From NCBI RefSeq assembly GCF_009765705.1, contig NZ_LMUX01000002.1:23878-87877 (forward strand): a DNA stretch of 64,000 nt, given 5' to 3'. Made by a program: the position numbers and the translations under genes. This document shows, piece after piece, positions 1-9,447 of this stretch (within the stretch, counting starts at the first letter, position 1; each line of letters opens with the position of its first letter). The notes beneath the pieces were generated by a model. The model was not told the DNA's origin. It saw nothing but the letters and a program-made list of their open reading frames with translations, and searched no databases. Source of the DNA: Burkholderia sp. L27(2015). Its GTDB lineage: Bacteria; Pseudomonadota; Gammaproteobacteria; Burkholderiales; Burkholderiaceae.

Positions 1-515
1 AACGCGACCTGCACGCTGTGTGGTTGCGCGCCAAGGCGTTGAATTTCGCCACCGCGAATATCGGGCTGTTGACCGACATCATTGCTTGCCCCGGCGGCGA
101 TTTCTGCTCGCTGGCCAACGCCAAGTCGATTCCGATCGCACAAGGTATCCAAGCGCGTTTCGACAACCTCGATTTCGTTTACGACTTGGGCGATTTGTCC
201 TTGAATATCTCTGGCTGTATCAATTCCTGCGGTCATCACCACGTCGGCAACATCGGCGTGCTCGGTGTCGACAAGGATGGCGAGGAGTGGTACCAGGTGT
301 CGCTGGGCGGCGAGCAGGGTAACAGCGCCAAGCTGGCCCGCGTGATCGGTCCGTCGTTCAAGGCGGAAGAAATGCCCGACGTGGTCAGCAGCTTGATCGA
401 GACGTTCGTCGAGCAGCGTATCGACGGCGAGCGTTTTATCGAGACCTATCAGCGCGTCGGCCTCGCGCCGTTCAAAGATCGCGTCTACGCGTCCCGCCAG
501 CCCGCCACCGCCTAA
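1..515 (+). CDS. cysI: Sulfite/nitrite reductase hemoprotein, C-terminal part (5' cut by window)
   Basis: This is the C-terminal end of a siroheme/4Fe-4S assimilatory reductase; the reading frame is open to the left edge of the window, so the true start lies outside. The siroheme-cluster ligands are visible as a C-x5-C motif (ACPGGDFC) followed about 45 residues later by C-x3-C (GCINSCG), the signature shared by sulfite and nitrite reductases. The enzyme reduces sulfite to sulfide with six electrons in the cytoplasm. The assignment to sulfite rather than nitrite comes from context: DUF934, cysH, cysD, cysN and a siroheme methyltransferase follow on the same strand with short gaps or overlaps. 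Sequence alone does not exclude nitrite reductase activity. Confidence 0.9.
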   Translation, partial: RDLHAVWLRAKALNFATANIGLLTDIIACPGGDFCSLANAKSIPIAQGIQARFDNLDFVYDLGDLSLNISGCINSCGHHHVGNIGVLGVDKDGEEWYQVSLGGEQGNSAKLARVIGPSFKAEEMPDVVSSLIETFVEQRIDGERFIETYQRVGLAPFKDRVYASRQPATA

Positions 516-544
516 CGTAACCGACACAGTACCGAGATATCTTC

Positions 545-1093
545 ATGTCAGAAATTATCAAATTGGTCGCGGCTACCCCGACGGTGGTCAGCGACGATTG
601 GACCGTGATTCGCGCGGCCGAAGACGGTAGCCTGCCTGAGCCGGCGGCACTGCCTTCGAGCAAGGTGATCGTGCCGTTTGTCTACTGGCAAGCGCATCGC
701 GCAGCGCTGATCGCCACTCATGCGCCCGAACAAGTGGGCGTATGGCTGGACCCCGATCAGGAGCCGGCCGAACTGGTCGACGACTTTGCCGCGCTGGGCC
801 TGATTGCCATCGATTTCCCAGTGTTTCGCGACGGCCGTGGCTATAGCATTGCGCGCTTGCTGCGTTCGCGTTACGGCTGGAACGGTGAGCTGCGCTCGAT
901 TGGCGACGTGCTGCGCGATCAACTGTTCTTTATGTCGCGCGTCGGTTTCGACGCCTTTGCCGTGCGCGCCGACAAGGATATTCATGACGCACTGAAAGCC
1001 TTTGGTGAATTCACTGTCAGCTATCAGGCCGCGCAAGACGAACCTAACCCGTTATTCCGCCGCCGCGCCGTGCACGCTGGGACGTCAGCATGA
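545..1093 (+). CDS. DUF934 family protein, sulfite reductase partner
   Basis: A 182-residue soluble protein of the DUF934 family, which in proteobacteria is almost always encoded next to a CysI-type sulfite reductase and is thought to assist it, possibly as an electron-transfer or assembly partner; the exact role is not established. It begins 29 bp after the reductase stop and its stop overlaps the cysH start (ATGA at 1090-1093), indicating translational coupling. The family-typical acidic and aromatic segments around the conserved FPxFRDGRGYS stretch (about residues 95-105) are intact. No membrane segment or signal peptide is seen. Confidence 0.85.
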   Translation: MSEIIKLVAATPTVVSDDWTVIRAAEDGSLPEPAALPSSKVIVPFVYWQAHRAALIATHAPEQVGVWLDPDQEPAELVDDFAALGLIAIDFPVFRDGRGYSIARLLRSRYGWNGELRSIGDVLRDQLFFMSRVGFDAFAVRADKDIHDALKAFGEFTVSYQAAQDEPNPLFRRRAVHAGTSA

Positions 1094-1821
1094 CTGCCGT
1101 CGCAGCTGCGCGCGTAGCGCAGGAGCACGGGTTGGCCGCCAAGATTGCCGAGCTCGACATGTTTCTCGACACGATCGCGCAGCGCCACAGCTCGGTCAAG
1201 CTGGCCAGTAGCCTGGCCGCCGAGGATATGGTCCTGACCCATGCGATCCTGTCGCGCAAGCTGGGCATCGGCATTTTCTCGCTCAACACCGGCCGCTTGC
1301 ATGCCGAGACGCTGGGGATGCTCGACAAGGTCGAAGCGCGCTACGGCTACGCGATCGAACAATTGCATCCGCAGCGCGAAGCGGTCGCCGAATACGTGGC
1401 CTCGCAAGGCGCGAATGCGTTTTACGAAAGCGTCGATCTGCGCAAACGCTGCTGCGAAATTCGCAAGGTCGAACCGTTGAATCGCGCGCTCGCCGGCGTG
1501 CAGGCCTGGGTGACAGGCCAGCGGCGCGAACAGTCGGTTACCCGCGCCGAGTTGCATCTGGAAGAGCAGGATGCCGCACGCGGGATCGCGAAGTACAACC
1601 CGCTTGCCGATTGGAGCGAGTCCGACGTGTGGGCTTATCTGAGTGCTTTCGACGTGCCGGTCAATCCGCTGCATGCACGTGGATATCCGAGCATCGGCTG
1701 CGAGCCCTGTACGCGCGCGGTACGTCCTGGCGAAGATAGTCGCGCCGGACGCTGGTGGTGGGAATCGCGCGAGTCCAAGGAATGCGGCTTGCATATCGCG
1801 ATTGCGCCCGCACCGAACTGA
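1090..1821 (+). CDS. cysH: Adenylyl-sulfate / phosphoadenylyl-sulfate reductase (CysH)
   Basis: A 243-residue thioredoxin-dependent reductase that converts activated sulfate to sulfite. Two cysteine pairs that bind a 4Fe-4S cluster are visible: CC in KRCCEIRK (about residue 121) and CxxC in GCEPC (about residue 202). This arrangement marks APS-using, assimilatory bacterial enzymes and is absent from the E. coli PAPS reductase. The catalytic C-terminal ECGLH motif is present near residue 235. The start overlaps the DUF934 stop by four bases. No cysC-like kinase is seen in this operon, which agrees with direct use of APS. Confidence 0.95.
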   Translation: MTAVAAARVAQEHGLAAKIAELDMFLDTIAQRHSSVKLASSLAAEDMVLTHAILSRKLGIGIFSLNTGRLHAETLGMLDKVEARYGYAIEQLHPQREAVAEYVASQGANAFYESVDLRKRCCEIRKVEPLNRALAGVQAWVTGQRREQSVTRAELHLEEQDAARGIAKYNPLADWSESDVWAYLSAFDVPVNPLHARGYPSIGCEPCTRAVRPGEDSRAGRWWWESRESKECGLHIAIAPAPN

Positions 1822-1832
1822 ATAGCGTGCGT

Positions 1833-1876
1833 GAAGTTGGCGCCTGGCGTGCCCGGGCTGTCCACTTCCCAACTTC
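1833..1876 (+). other. Inverted repeat in the cysH-cysD gap
   Basis: GAAGTTGG at 1833-1840 is the exact reverse complement of CCAACTTC at 1869-1876, leaving a GC-rich loop that can itself fold (GCCTGGC, GCCCGGGC). It sits in the only sizeable gap of the cys operon (90 bp), just upstream of the cysD ribosome binding site (AAGGA near 1898). It could be an mRNA processing or stability element; there is no U-tract, so it is not a classical terminator. Confidence 0.4.
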
Positions 1877-1910
1877 GAAAAACCAAATGTTCCAACGAAG
1901 GACCTAGATC

Positions 1911-2858
1911 ATGGGTTTCACTTTAGATGCCCCGCCGGTTGCGGCGACACGCATGGACCACCTCGATTGGCTAGAGGCCGAGTCGATTCACATTCTGCGC
2001 GAGCTGGTGGCCGAGTGCGCCAAGCCGGCGTTGCTGTTCTCGGGTGGTAAAGATTCGGTCGTCGTGCTGCATCTTGCGCTCAAGGCGTTTGGCCTGGGCC
2101 CGAACCGTCGCACGGTGTTGCCGTTCCCGTTAGTGCATATCGACACCGGTCACAACTACCCGGAAGTCATCGACTTTCGCGACCGTCGCGCCGCTGAAAT
2201 CGGCGCCGAGCTGGTGGTAGGCCATGTAGAGGATTCGATCAAGCGCGGTACCGTGCGCCTGCGTCGCGAGACCGATTCGCGCAACGCTGCACAAGCGGTG
2301 ACCTTGCTCGAGACGATCGCGCAATACGGTTACGACGCGATGATCGGCGGCGCGCGCCGCGATGAAGAAAAAGCCCGCGCCAAGGAACGGATCTTTTCGT
2401 TTCGCGACGAGTTCGGTCAATGGGATCCGAAATCGCAACGCCCCGAGCTGTGGAGTCTGTATAACGCGCGCCATCATGCCGGTGAGCACCTGCGCGTGTT
2501 TCCGATTTCGAACTGGACCGAGCTCGACGTGTGGCAATACATCGCGCGCGAACGCCTCGAATTGCCGGAGATCTATTACGCGCATCAGCGCGAAATCGTG
2601 CGCCGCAACGGTTTGCTGGTTCCTGTCACGCCACTCACGCCGATGCGCGAGGGCGACGTGAGCGAAATGGCCACGGTGCGCTTTCGCACGGTGGGTGATA
2701 TCAGTTGCACCTGCCCGGTCGAGTCCGATGCGACCAACCTGGAGCAGATCATCGCTGAGACGGCCGTGACCGAGATCACCGAGCGGGGCGCAACCCGCAT
2801 GGACGATCAGGCTTCGGAAGCTGCGATGGAGCAACGTAAAAAACAAGGTTACTTCTGA
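1911..2858 (+). CDS. cysD: Sulfate adenylyltransferase subunit 2 (CysD)
   Basis: The 315-residue small subunit of ATP sulfurylase, which forms APS from sulfate and ATP with the GTPase CysN. The PP-loop ATP-binding motif SGGKDS is at about residue 45, and the family's conserved C-terminal region with a CTCPV motif and the ending KKQGYF is intact. The ATG at 1911 has a good AAGGA ribosome binding site. It precedes cysN by 37 bp on the same strand, as in other proteobacterial cysDN operons. Confidence 0.95.
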   Translation: MGFTLDAPPVAATRMDHLDWLEAESIHILRELVAECAKPALLFSGGKDSVVVLHLALKAFGLGPNRRTVLPFPLVHIDTGHNYPEVIDFRDRRAAEIGAELVVGHVEDSIKRGTVRLRRETDSRNAAQAVTLLETIAQYGYDAMIGGARRDEEKARAKERIFSFRDEFGQWDPKSQRPELWSLYNARHHAGEHLRVFPISNWTELDVWQYIARERLELPEIYYAHQREIVRRNGLLVPVTPLTPMREGDVSEMATVRFRTVGDISCTCPVESDATNLEQIIAETAVTEITERGATRMDDQASEAAMEQRKKQGYF

Positions 2859-2895
2859 GCTCGCCGCCTTGCCGGTTTGAGCTGGAGCATAAAGC

Positions 2896-4230
2896 ATGAC
2901 GACTAAAACATCGGAAACCACGCAAACCACGCTGGATCTTGGCGTGCTGCGCTTTATTACCGCGGGCAGCGTCGACGACGGTAAAAGCACCTTGATCGGA
3001 CGTTTGCTGTACGACAGCAAGGCTGTGCTGTCGGATCAGCTTTCGGCGCTTTCGCGCGCCAAGAATAAACGCACGGTGGGCGACGAGATCGATTTATCGT
3101 TGCTGACCGACGGACTGGAAGCGGAGCGTGAGCAGGGCATCACCATCGATGTCGCCTATCGTTACTTTGCCACCGTCAAACGCAAATTCATCGTGGCCGA
3201 TACGCCGGGTCATGAGCAGTACACGCGCAATATGGTGACCGGCGCTTCGACCGCCGATGCGGCGATTATTCTGGTCGACGCCACCCGCGTGACGTATGAC
3301 ACGGCCGGTGCTGCGCAATTGCTGCCACAGACCAAGCGTCACAGTGCGATCGTGCGACTGCTCGGATTGCAGCACGTTATTGTCGCGATCAACAAGATGG
3401 ATCTAGTTGATTTCAGTGAGCAGCGTTTTAACGAAATCCGTCAGGCCTATGTATTGCTGGCACGCCAGCTTGGCCTGAGCGACGTCATTTTTGTGCCGGT
3501 TTCGGCGCTCAAGGGCGACAACCTGGTAACGGCCAGCGAAGCGATGCCCTGGTACGCGGGCGAGCCCTTGCTGGCGATACTCGAAACGCTGCCGGCGCGT
3601 GACGAACATACCGGTGCGCTGCGCTTTCCCGTGCAATGGGTTGCTCGCCAGGACGGCAACCAGGCCGACGACTTCCGCGGCTACATGGGGCGCATCGAAT
3701 CGGGCGAAATCGTGGTCGGTCAGACGCTGACTATCCTGCCGGCCGATCGTCGCGCGACGGTTGCCGAAATCATCGCACCGGTGCCGGGCGGTACAGGTCC
3801 AGTGCAACGGGCGTACGCGGGGCAGTGCGTGACGGTGCGCCTGGCCGAGCACATCGACGTTTCGCGCGGCGACACGTTCGTTGCCGAACAGCACGCGCCG
3901 GTGCCGGCGCGCAAGCTGGAAGCCGACTTGTGCTGGTTTGACGAGGAGCCGCTGTCGCAGCAACGGAAATACCTGCTCAAGCAGACCGCAAACACGGTGT
4001 TTGCAAAGGTGAGTGCCGTGCGCGAGGTGCTGGACGTGCATACGCTGTCACAGGCGACCGACCGGCTCGACATGAGCATGAACGATATCGGCGCGGTCTC
4101 GTTGACGCTGCAAAAGCCCGTGGTGTGCGACACCTACGATAGCCATCCGGCGACCGGCGCATTCGTGCTGATCGACGAAGCGACGCATCATACGGTCGCT
4201 GCGGGTATGATTCGTGCATATTCTTCGTGA
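2896..4230 (+). CDS. cysN: Sulfate adenylyltransferase subunit 1, GTPase (CysN)
   Basis: The 444-residue elongation-factor-like GTPase subunit that drives APS synthesis with CysD. All G motifs are visible: GSVDDGKST (P-loop, about residue 24), DTPGHEQY (about residue 102), NKMD (about residue 155) and a following SALKGDN. At this length it ends after the EF-Tu-like beta domains and lacks a fused C-terminal CysC APS kinase domain, so PAPS would not be made by this protein. That fits the APS-type CysH upstream. GGAG lies 10 bp before the ATG, and the stop is adjacent to the cobA reading frame. Confidence 0.95.
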   Translation: MTTKTSETTQTTLDLGVLRFITAGSVDDGKSTLIGRLLYDSKAVLSDQLSALSRAKNKRTVGDEIDLSLLTDGLEAEREQGITIDVAYRYFATVKRKFIVADTPGHEQYTRNMVTGASTADAAIILVDATRVTYDTAGAAQLLPQTKRHSAIVRLLGLQHVIVAINKMDLVDFSEQRFNEIRQAYVLLARQLGLSDVIFVPVSALKGDNLVTASEAMPWYAGEPLLAILETLPARDEHTGALRFPVQWVARQDGNQADDFRGYMGRIESGEIVVGQTLTILPADRRATVAEIIAPVPGGTGPVQRAYAGQCVTVRLAEHIDVSRGDTFVAEQHAPVPARKLEADLCWFDEEPLSQQRKYLLKQTANTVFAKVSAVREVLDVHTLSQATDRLDMSMNDIGAVSLTLQKPVVCDTYDSHPATGAFVLIDEATHHTVAAGMIRAYSS

Positions 4231-4274
4231 ACCCGAGCGGCTGCGGTCGTGGTGATCACACAGTGAGATTCGAT

Positions 4275-5048
4275 ATGGGCAAGGTTTATCTGATCGGTGC
4301 GGGACCTGGGGCGGCCGACCTCATTACAGTGCGCGGCGCACGCATTTTGGGACTAGCCCAGGTGGTGCTCCATGACGCATTGATAGAACCCGAAATGCTC
4401 GAAATGGCGGCGCAGGCTCATTTGATTGCGGTGGGTAAACGCTGTGGTCAGCGTTCGACCGCGCAGCATTTTATCAACAAGCAACTGGTGGACGCGGCAC
4501 GTGGGCACGATGTGGTGGTTCGTCTGAAGGGCGGCGACCCGATGTTGTTCGGCCGCGCCGACGAGGAAATGCGGGCGCTGGAAGCCGCAGGCATCGCTTA
4601 TGAGGTCGTGCCGGGGATTACCGCGGCGCTGGCCAGTGCCGCCACGTTGCGGCGGTCGCTGACGCTGCGCGGCGTGGCCCGCTCGGTCGCGTTTGCCACT
4701 TACAGCCGGGCAGCCGATTCCGAAGAGATACGCGAGCATGTGAATGCCGATTCGCTGGTCTTCTACATGGGCCGCGATGCAGCCCCCGAGATCGCGCAGC
4801 AGTTGCTAGCCGCCGGACGCGATGCGGCGACACCGGTAGCGCTGGTAGAGGCGTGCAGCACGCCGCGCGAACGCACCTTGACGTTGACGCTGGGTGAGTT
4901 GGCGCATGGGCGCGCGCAGAGCTGGCTCGACGCCGCGCAACCGAGCCTGGTGATGATAGGCGAGGCGTTTGCGGCGCGTGCAGCGCAAGGGCTGGCCGGC
5001 GACGTGCTGCAAGAACAGGTGAGTGCGGGCTTGTTGAGCGCTGCTTGA
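4275..5048 (+). CDS. cobA: Uroporphyrinogen-III C-methyltransferase
   Basis: A 257-residue SAM-dependent methyltransferase that makes precorrin-2 from uroporphyrinogen III, the entry point for siroheme and cobalamin. The N-terminal GAGPGAADL motif, the VRLKGGDPMLFGR motif (about residue 80) and the YEVVPGITAA motif (about residue 105) are diagnostic. I chose ATG 4275 because the homologous protein begins at MGKVYLIGAGPG; an in-frame GTG at 4227 overlaps the cysN stop and could give a 16-residue-longer product by coupling. It is a stand-alone SUMT, without the CysG dehydrogenase/ferrochelatase domain. The convergent sirB/cbiX gene next door could supply the chelation step. Confidence 0.92.
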   Translation: MGKVYLIGAGPGAADLITVRGARILGLAQVVLHDALIEPEMLEMAAQAHLIAVGKRCGQRSTAQHFINKQLVDAARGHDVVVRLKGGDPMLFGRADEEMRALEAAGIAYEVVPGITAALASAATLRRSLTLRGVARSVAFATYSRAADSEEIREHVNADSLVFYMGRDAAPEIAQQLLAAGRDAATPVALVEACSTPRERTLTLTLGELAHGRAQSWLDAAQPSLVMIGEAFAARAAQGLAGDVLQEQVSAGLLSAA

Positions 5049-5057
5049 TAGCCTGAC

Positions 5058-5453
5058 CTAAGCGCCTATCTGCGTTAGACAAAAACTGGCAATGGCCGCC
5101 TGCACCGTAGAATCTTCCCCCACGGCCGTGGTGCAGCGAATTTCAAGCGCGGGGTGCGCTGCTCGGCAAGCCGCCAGCAGCGCCGGCAAATCCTCCCGCA
5201 AATGTGACCCCCGACCGAAGAACACCGGAACGACGGTAACGACGTCGCAGCCGGCATCCGCCTGAGCCGCAATGGCGCTGGGCAAATCAGGCTGCATCAA
5301 CTCCAGAAAGGCGAGTGTCACCGGCCCCGTATCGCCGTTAGCGATGCGCTGGCTGCGCAACACCTCGGCCAATTGCTCAAAAGGCTCGGCCCAGCGCGGA
5401 TCGCGAGCGCCGTGACCAAACAGAACGACGCCCTGCGAATTGTCTTTACTCAT
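5058..5453 (-). CDS. cbiX: Sirohydrochlorin chelatase (CbiX/SirB family, short form)
   Basis: A 131-residue single-domain chelatase of the CbiX-small/SirB type, inserting Fe(II) or Co(II) into sirohydrochlorin. The N-terminal LFGHGARDPRW motif carries the metal-binding histidine, and a second histidine lies in FFGRGSHLREDLP (about residue 83). It converges on cobA with a 9-bp gap, so the two stops almost meet. Given the cys operon beside it, siroheme formation is the likeliest role, but cobalt chelation for the cobalamin genes at 19-22 kb cannot be excluded from sequence. Confidence 0.85.
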   Translation of the reverse strand: MSKDNSQGVVLFGHGARDPRWAEPFEQLAEVLRSQRIANGDTGPVTLAFLELMQPDLPSAIAAQADAGCDVVTVVPVFFGRGSHLREDLPALLAACRAAHPALEIRCTTAVGEDSTVQAAIASFCLTQIGA

Positions 5454-5532
5454 GATGTGACTCCCGAGACATCGCGCTTATCTGCCCCGGCTTAGCCGCG
5501 GCAGCCGCCCCCGAGCGCTTCAGTGCCGCGCG

Positions 5533-6681
5533 TCAATGCCGATCCACCCAACGTAGCGCGCCCAGACCCAGCAACAGGTACAGCAAGCCAGGCGCGGCCG
5601 CGGTGATAGGAGCGGGCCAAGTATCGAGCGTGCCGATATGCGAGAACAGTGTGTTCAATAACTGGAAACTCATGCCCAGCATGATGCCGCCAAACACCTT
5701 GACGCTGACGGCGCCCGCGCGCGTATGCAGGTAGGCAAACGGCAACGACAGCACCAGCATCACGAACACCGCGAACGGATAGACGCATTTGCGCCACAGC
5801 GCAATGCGATAGGTTTGCGCATCCTGCTGGTTTTGCTGCAAGTGACTGATATAGCCGAACAAATTGTAAATCGACATGCGCTCGGGTGCGATCAGCAACA
5901 CCGACAGAATCGCCGGCGTCAATTGCGAGCGCATCAAGTATTCAGGCAGCTTGCTCACGCTCGAGCGGTACACCGGCGTGAGTGCAGTCGCCGGTGAGAA
6001 TGTATTGGGCACCAGGCTCTGCAGTTGCGTTACGGTCACGTTCTGCAGGCGCCAGTGATCGGGTGCGACGAACGAGCCCTTGGCTGCGAGGCGCACGTCA
6101 TTGAGCCGGAAGTGCGAGTCGAATTCGTAGATCCGCACGTTCTCGATCGTTGTATCCGGATTCAACTTGCCGACGTTGACGAAGCGCGTCACATTGCGGC
6201 CTTCCTCGTCATCCTTGACAGTATCCTTGACCCATACCCCGGACTGGAAATTCGTCGACACCGCCGAGCCCAGTGCTTCCAGGCGGATACGCTCCGAGAG
6301 TTGGTCCGAGTACGGGCTGATCACTTCGCCGAACACGAACGTGACGATCACCAGCGGTACGCCGATTTTCAATAGCGACATCAGCGACATGCGGGTCGAC
6401 AGGCCGGACACGCGGAAAATCGTGTATTCCGACGTCGACGCCATCGTCGAGAACACGAAGATCGAACTGATCAATGTGGCGACGGGGATAATCTCGTAGA
6501 AACGCGACGGCGTAAGCAGCAGTACCCGTAATACCGCGTAACTGAATTTGTAATTGCCGTGCCCGACTGTATTGAGTTCGTTGATCAGATCGAAAAAGAA
6601 GAACAGCCCGATAAACGCAAACTGGACAAACGCGAACGTGAGGTAGATTTGCCGCGCGAAGTAACGCTCATAAATACGCAT
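5533..6681 (-). CDS. lptG: LPS export ABC transporter permease LptG
   Basis: A 382-residue inner-membrane permease of the LptB2FG complex that extracts lipopolysaccharide from the inner membrane. The N-terminal MRIYERYFARQIYLTFAF segment, the early transmembrane helices, a periplasmic beta-jellyroll region (about residues 130-260) and C-terminal transmembrane helices follow the YjgP/YjgQ family layout. It starts 3 bp after the lptF stop, with GGAG in the right position within the end of lptF, so the pair is one transcription unit reading lptF then lptG. Confidence 0.95.
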   Translation of the reverse strand: MRIYERYFARQIYLTFAFVQFAFIGLFFFFDLINELNTVGHGNYKFSYAVLRVLLLTPSRFYEIIPVATLISSIFVFSTMASTSEYTIFRVSGLSTRMSLMSLLKIGVPLVIVTFVFGEVISPYSDQLSERIRLEALGSAVSTNFQSGVWVKDTVKDDEEGRNVTRFVNVGKLNPDTTIENVRIYEFDSHFRLNDVRLAAKGSFVAPDHWRLQNVTVTQLQSLVPNTFSPATALTPVYRSSVSKLPEYLMRSQLTPAILSVLLIAPERMSIYNLFGYISHLQQNQQDAQTYRIALWRKCVYPFAVFVMLVLSLPFAYLHTRAGAVSVKVFGGIMLGMSFQLLNTLFSHIGTLDTWPAPITAAAPGLLYLLLGLGALRWVDRH

Positions 6682-6684
6682 CCG

Positions 6685-7797
6685 TTACGCCTCCTTGCCG
6701 TCGTTGCGGTCAGCACGCCGAAACAGCGAGGGGGGGAACAACGGCCGGTTGCGTACCCGGAACCAGAACAAACCCGCGACTACGACGGCGACGATCACAT
6801 GCAGGAACAACAGGCCGAATACGAACGAGAGCTTTTGTTGTTCGATCCAGTTTTGCACGAGGTTCAGTAAATTCGAATAAGTCAGGTAGATCAGCACGGC
6901 CAGTACCAAGTTGATGGTGCGTCCGCGTCGGGGATTTTGATACGCAAGCGGTATGGCCAGCAGGAACAGGTTGATCGCAATCAGCGGCAAGCCCGCGCGC
7001 CACGCGAACTCCGCCAGATTGGCTGGAGTCGGCGCTTGCAGCAGTGCCAGCGTGGACGTGGTCGAAGCGGTCGGTATGCTCGTCAACTGGGCGTTTTCAA
7101 GCTTCACGCCGTAGCGTTGGAATTCCATGATCTTGTAGTCGAGCGCGCCCGGCTCGCCATCGTAACGGCGGCCGTTTTCCAGCACCACGAAGCGGTCGCC
7201 GTTGGGCGAGATCTCTACGTGGCCTTGGCTCGATACGATCACGCTGACCTTGCCGTTCTCGGTCGAGGTCACGAACACGTTTTCCACGTGCTTCTGGTCC
7301 GGCGACATCTTTTCGACGAAAAATACGCGGTGGTTCAGCGGCGATTCGCGGAACTGCCCAGGCGCTAGCAGCGAAACATCGTCGCGCTGCTGGAAACGGT
7401 CGCGCAGCAATTTGCTTTGCTCGTTGGACCACGGCCAGCCGACGAAGGCAAAAAACGCGATCAGCGCGATGATAGGCGCCGAAAAGTGCGCGATTGGGCG
7501 AATGAAACGCGTCAGGCTGACGCCCGAGGCCAGCCACACGACCATTTCGGAGTCGCGATACCAGCGGGTCAGCACGAACAGGATGGAGACAAACAGGGTG
7601 ACGATCAGCATCACGGCCAGATAACCGACCACCGTGAGCGAGATCAGCACCACCACATCGCGCGGGTCGACCTGGCCGGACGCGGCGAAGCCGACGATGC
7701 GTATCATCATCGTCGTCAACATAATGGTCAGCAGTACCATAAACACAGCAGCAGCTGTGTAGGTAAGCTCGCGTTGCAGGGAACGTTCGAAAATCAT
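6685..7797 (-). CDS. lptF: LPS export ABC transporter permease LptF
   Basis: A 370-residue partner of LptG. It begins MIFERSLQRELTYTAAAVFMV, the usual LptF amphipathic start followed by a first transmembrane helix, and has the family's periplasmic domain between membrane blocks. It is divergent from pepA with a 109-bp shared promoter region. This lptF/pepA divergence is a widely conserved proteobacterial arrangement and supports the assignment. Confidence 0.95.
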   Translation of the reverse strand: MIFERSLQRELTYTAAAVFMVLLTIMLTTMMIRIVGFAASGQVDPRDVVVLISLTVVGYLAVMLIVTLFVSILFVLTRWYRDSEMVVWLASGVSLTRFIRPIAHFSAPIIALIAFFAFVGWPWSNEQSKLLRDRFQQRDDVSLLAPGQFRESPLNHRVFFVEKMSPDQKHVENVFVTSTENGKVSVIVSSQGHVEISPNGDRFVVLENGRRYDGEPGALDYKIMEFQRYGVKLENAQLTSIPTASTTSTLALLQAPTPANLAEFAWRAGLPLIAINLFLLAIPLAYQNPRRGRTINLVLAVLIYLTYSNLLNLVQNWIEQQKLSFVFGLLFLHVIVAVVVAGLFWFRVRNRPLFPPSLFRRADRNDGKEA

Positions 7798-7906
7798 GAT
7801 GGGGTGGTTTGCGCCTCGGGCGTGCGGACCGCCGCCGCAGGGAAAAATAGCGGATAATTACGGCAAACCGCAACGAATGCCATGACTTTCTCCGAGGATT
7901 AGCGCG

Positions 7907-9427
7907 ATGGACTTTAGCATAAAAGGCTGTGATTGGAACAAAGCATCACAAAACGGTTCACTCAATAGTTCACTGAGCGGCAAATCCGATTGCATCGTGG
8001 TGGGTCTGTTCGAAGGGCAGACCCTGGCAGGTGCGGCGCATCAGGTCGATCTCGCCACCAAGGGGTTGATTACCCGGCTGATCAAGGCCGGCGACTTCGA
8101 CGGCAAAAGCGGCTCCACGCTGATGCTGCATGAAGTGCAGGGCATAGGCGCTGCCCGCGTGCTGCTGGTGGGCTTGGGCAAACAGGACAAATTCAGTCAC
8201 AAAGCCTATACCGAAGCGGCTCGCAGTGCTTGGCGCGCGTTGGCCGACACGCAGGTGGCCCAGGTAGTGTGGACCTTGGCCCAGGAACCGGTCAAGGAAC
8301 GCGACGCCAGTTGGGCGGCGCGTACCGCCGTGGTGACGATGCGCGACCTTGCTTATAAATTCACGCAAATGAAAAGCAAACCCGAAGCACGTCCCGGGTC
8401 GCTGAAAAAAGCAGTGCTGACCGTCGACACGACCGATGAGAAGGCCGCCAAGCTTGCCGTCAAACAAGGTGTCGCACTGGCCAACGGCATGGATCTTACG
8501 CGCGATCTGGGTAATCTGCCGGGCAACGTTTGTACCCCGACCTATCTTGCCCACACGGCCAAGAAGCTGGCACGCGATTGGAAACTCAAAGTCGAAGTAC
8601 TGGGTCAAAAGCAGATCGAAGCGCTCAAGATGGGTTCCTTTTTGTCCGTCGCCAAGGGTTCGGTCGAAGCGCCTCACTTCATCGTCCTGCATTATCAGGG
8701 CGGGGCGGCCAAACAAGCACCGGTGGTGCTGGTAGGCAAAGGCATCACCTTCGATACGGGCGGTATTTCGCTCAAGCCTGGCGAAGGCATGGACGAAATG
8801 AAGTACGACATGTGCGGCGCGGCCTCTGTGCTGGGCACGCTGCGCGCGGTCGCCGAGATGGGCCTCAAGCAGAACGTCATCGTCGTTGTGCCGACCTGTG
8901 AAAACATGCCCAACGGCAATGCCAGCAAGCCGGGCGATGTGGTCACCAGCATGTCCGGGCAGACCATCGAAATCCTCAATACCGATGCCGAAGGGCGCCT
9001 GATCCTGTGCGACGCGCTTACCTATGTCGAGCGCTTCAAGCCGGCAGCGGTGATCGACGTAGCGACGCTGACCGGCGCTTGCATCATTGCGCTGGGCCAT
9101 CACAATACGGGGCTGTTTTCGAAAGACGATGCGCTGGCCGACGCCTTGCTGGCGGCCTCCAAGACGGCGATCGATCCGACCTGGCGCATGCCGCTGGACG
9201 ACGAATACCACGATCAGCTGAAGTCGAATTTCGCCGACGTCGCGAACATCGGCGGGCGCCCCGCCGGTAGCGTGACCGCGGCGTGTTTCCTGTCGCGCTT
9301 CACCGAAGCGTATCCGTGGGCCCACCTCGATATCGCCGGCACGGCCTGGAAGAGCGGCGCGGCCAAGGGTGCGACCGGACGTCCGGTGCCCTTGCTCACG
9401 CAGTACCTGATCGACCGTACGGCCTGA
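7907..9427 (+). CDS. pepA: Leucyl aminopeptidase (PepA, M17 family)
   Basis: A 506-residue cytoplasmic dimetal aminopeptidase that removes N-terminal residues from peptides. The M17 signature NTDAEGRL is present (about residue 359), as are the KGITFDTGG metal/active-site segment (about residue 277) and the catalytic arginine in the signature. The length matches the family. GAGGATT precedes the ATG. In some enteric bacteria PepA also binds DNA; nothing here tests that. Confidence 0.97.
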   Translation: MDFSIKGCDWNKASQNGSLNSSLSGKSDCIVVGLFEGQTLAGAAHQVDLATKGLITRLIKAGDFDGKSGSTLMLHEVQGIGAARVLLVGLGKQDKFSHKAYTEAARSAWRALADTQVAQVVWTLAQEPVKERDASWAARTAVVTMRDLAYKFTQMKSKPEARPGSLKKAVLTVDTTDEKAAKLAVKQGVALANGMDLTRDLGNLPGNVCTPTYLAHTAKKLARDWKLKVEVLGQKQIEALKMGSFLSVAKGSVEAPHFIVLHYQGGAAKQAPVVLVGKGITFDTGGISLKPGEGMDEMKYDMCGAASVLGTLRAVAEMGLKQNVIVVVPTCENMPNGNASKPGDVVTSMSGQTIEILNTDAEGRLILCDALTYVERFKPAAVIDVATLTGACIIALGHHNTGLFSKDDALADALLAASKTAIDPTWRMPLDDEYHDQLKSNFADVANIGGRPAGSVTAACFLSRFTEAYPWAHLDIAGTAWKSGAAKGATGRPVPLLTQYLIDRTA

Positions 9428-9447
9428 TAGGCGACGCGGGCAAGCGG

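Noticed and set aside
4227..4274. GTG 4227 as start of cobA
   Set aside because: It would add 16 non-homologous residues before the conserved MGKVYLIGAGPG; kept only as a possible coupled alternative.
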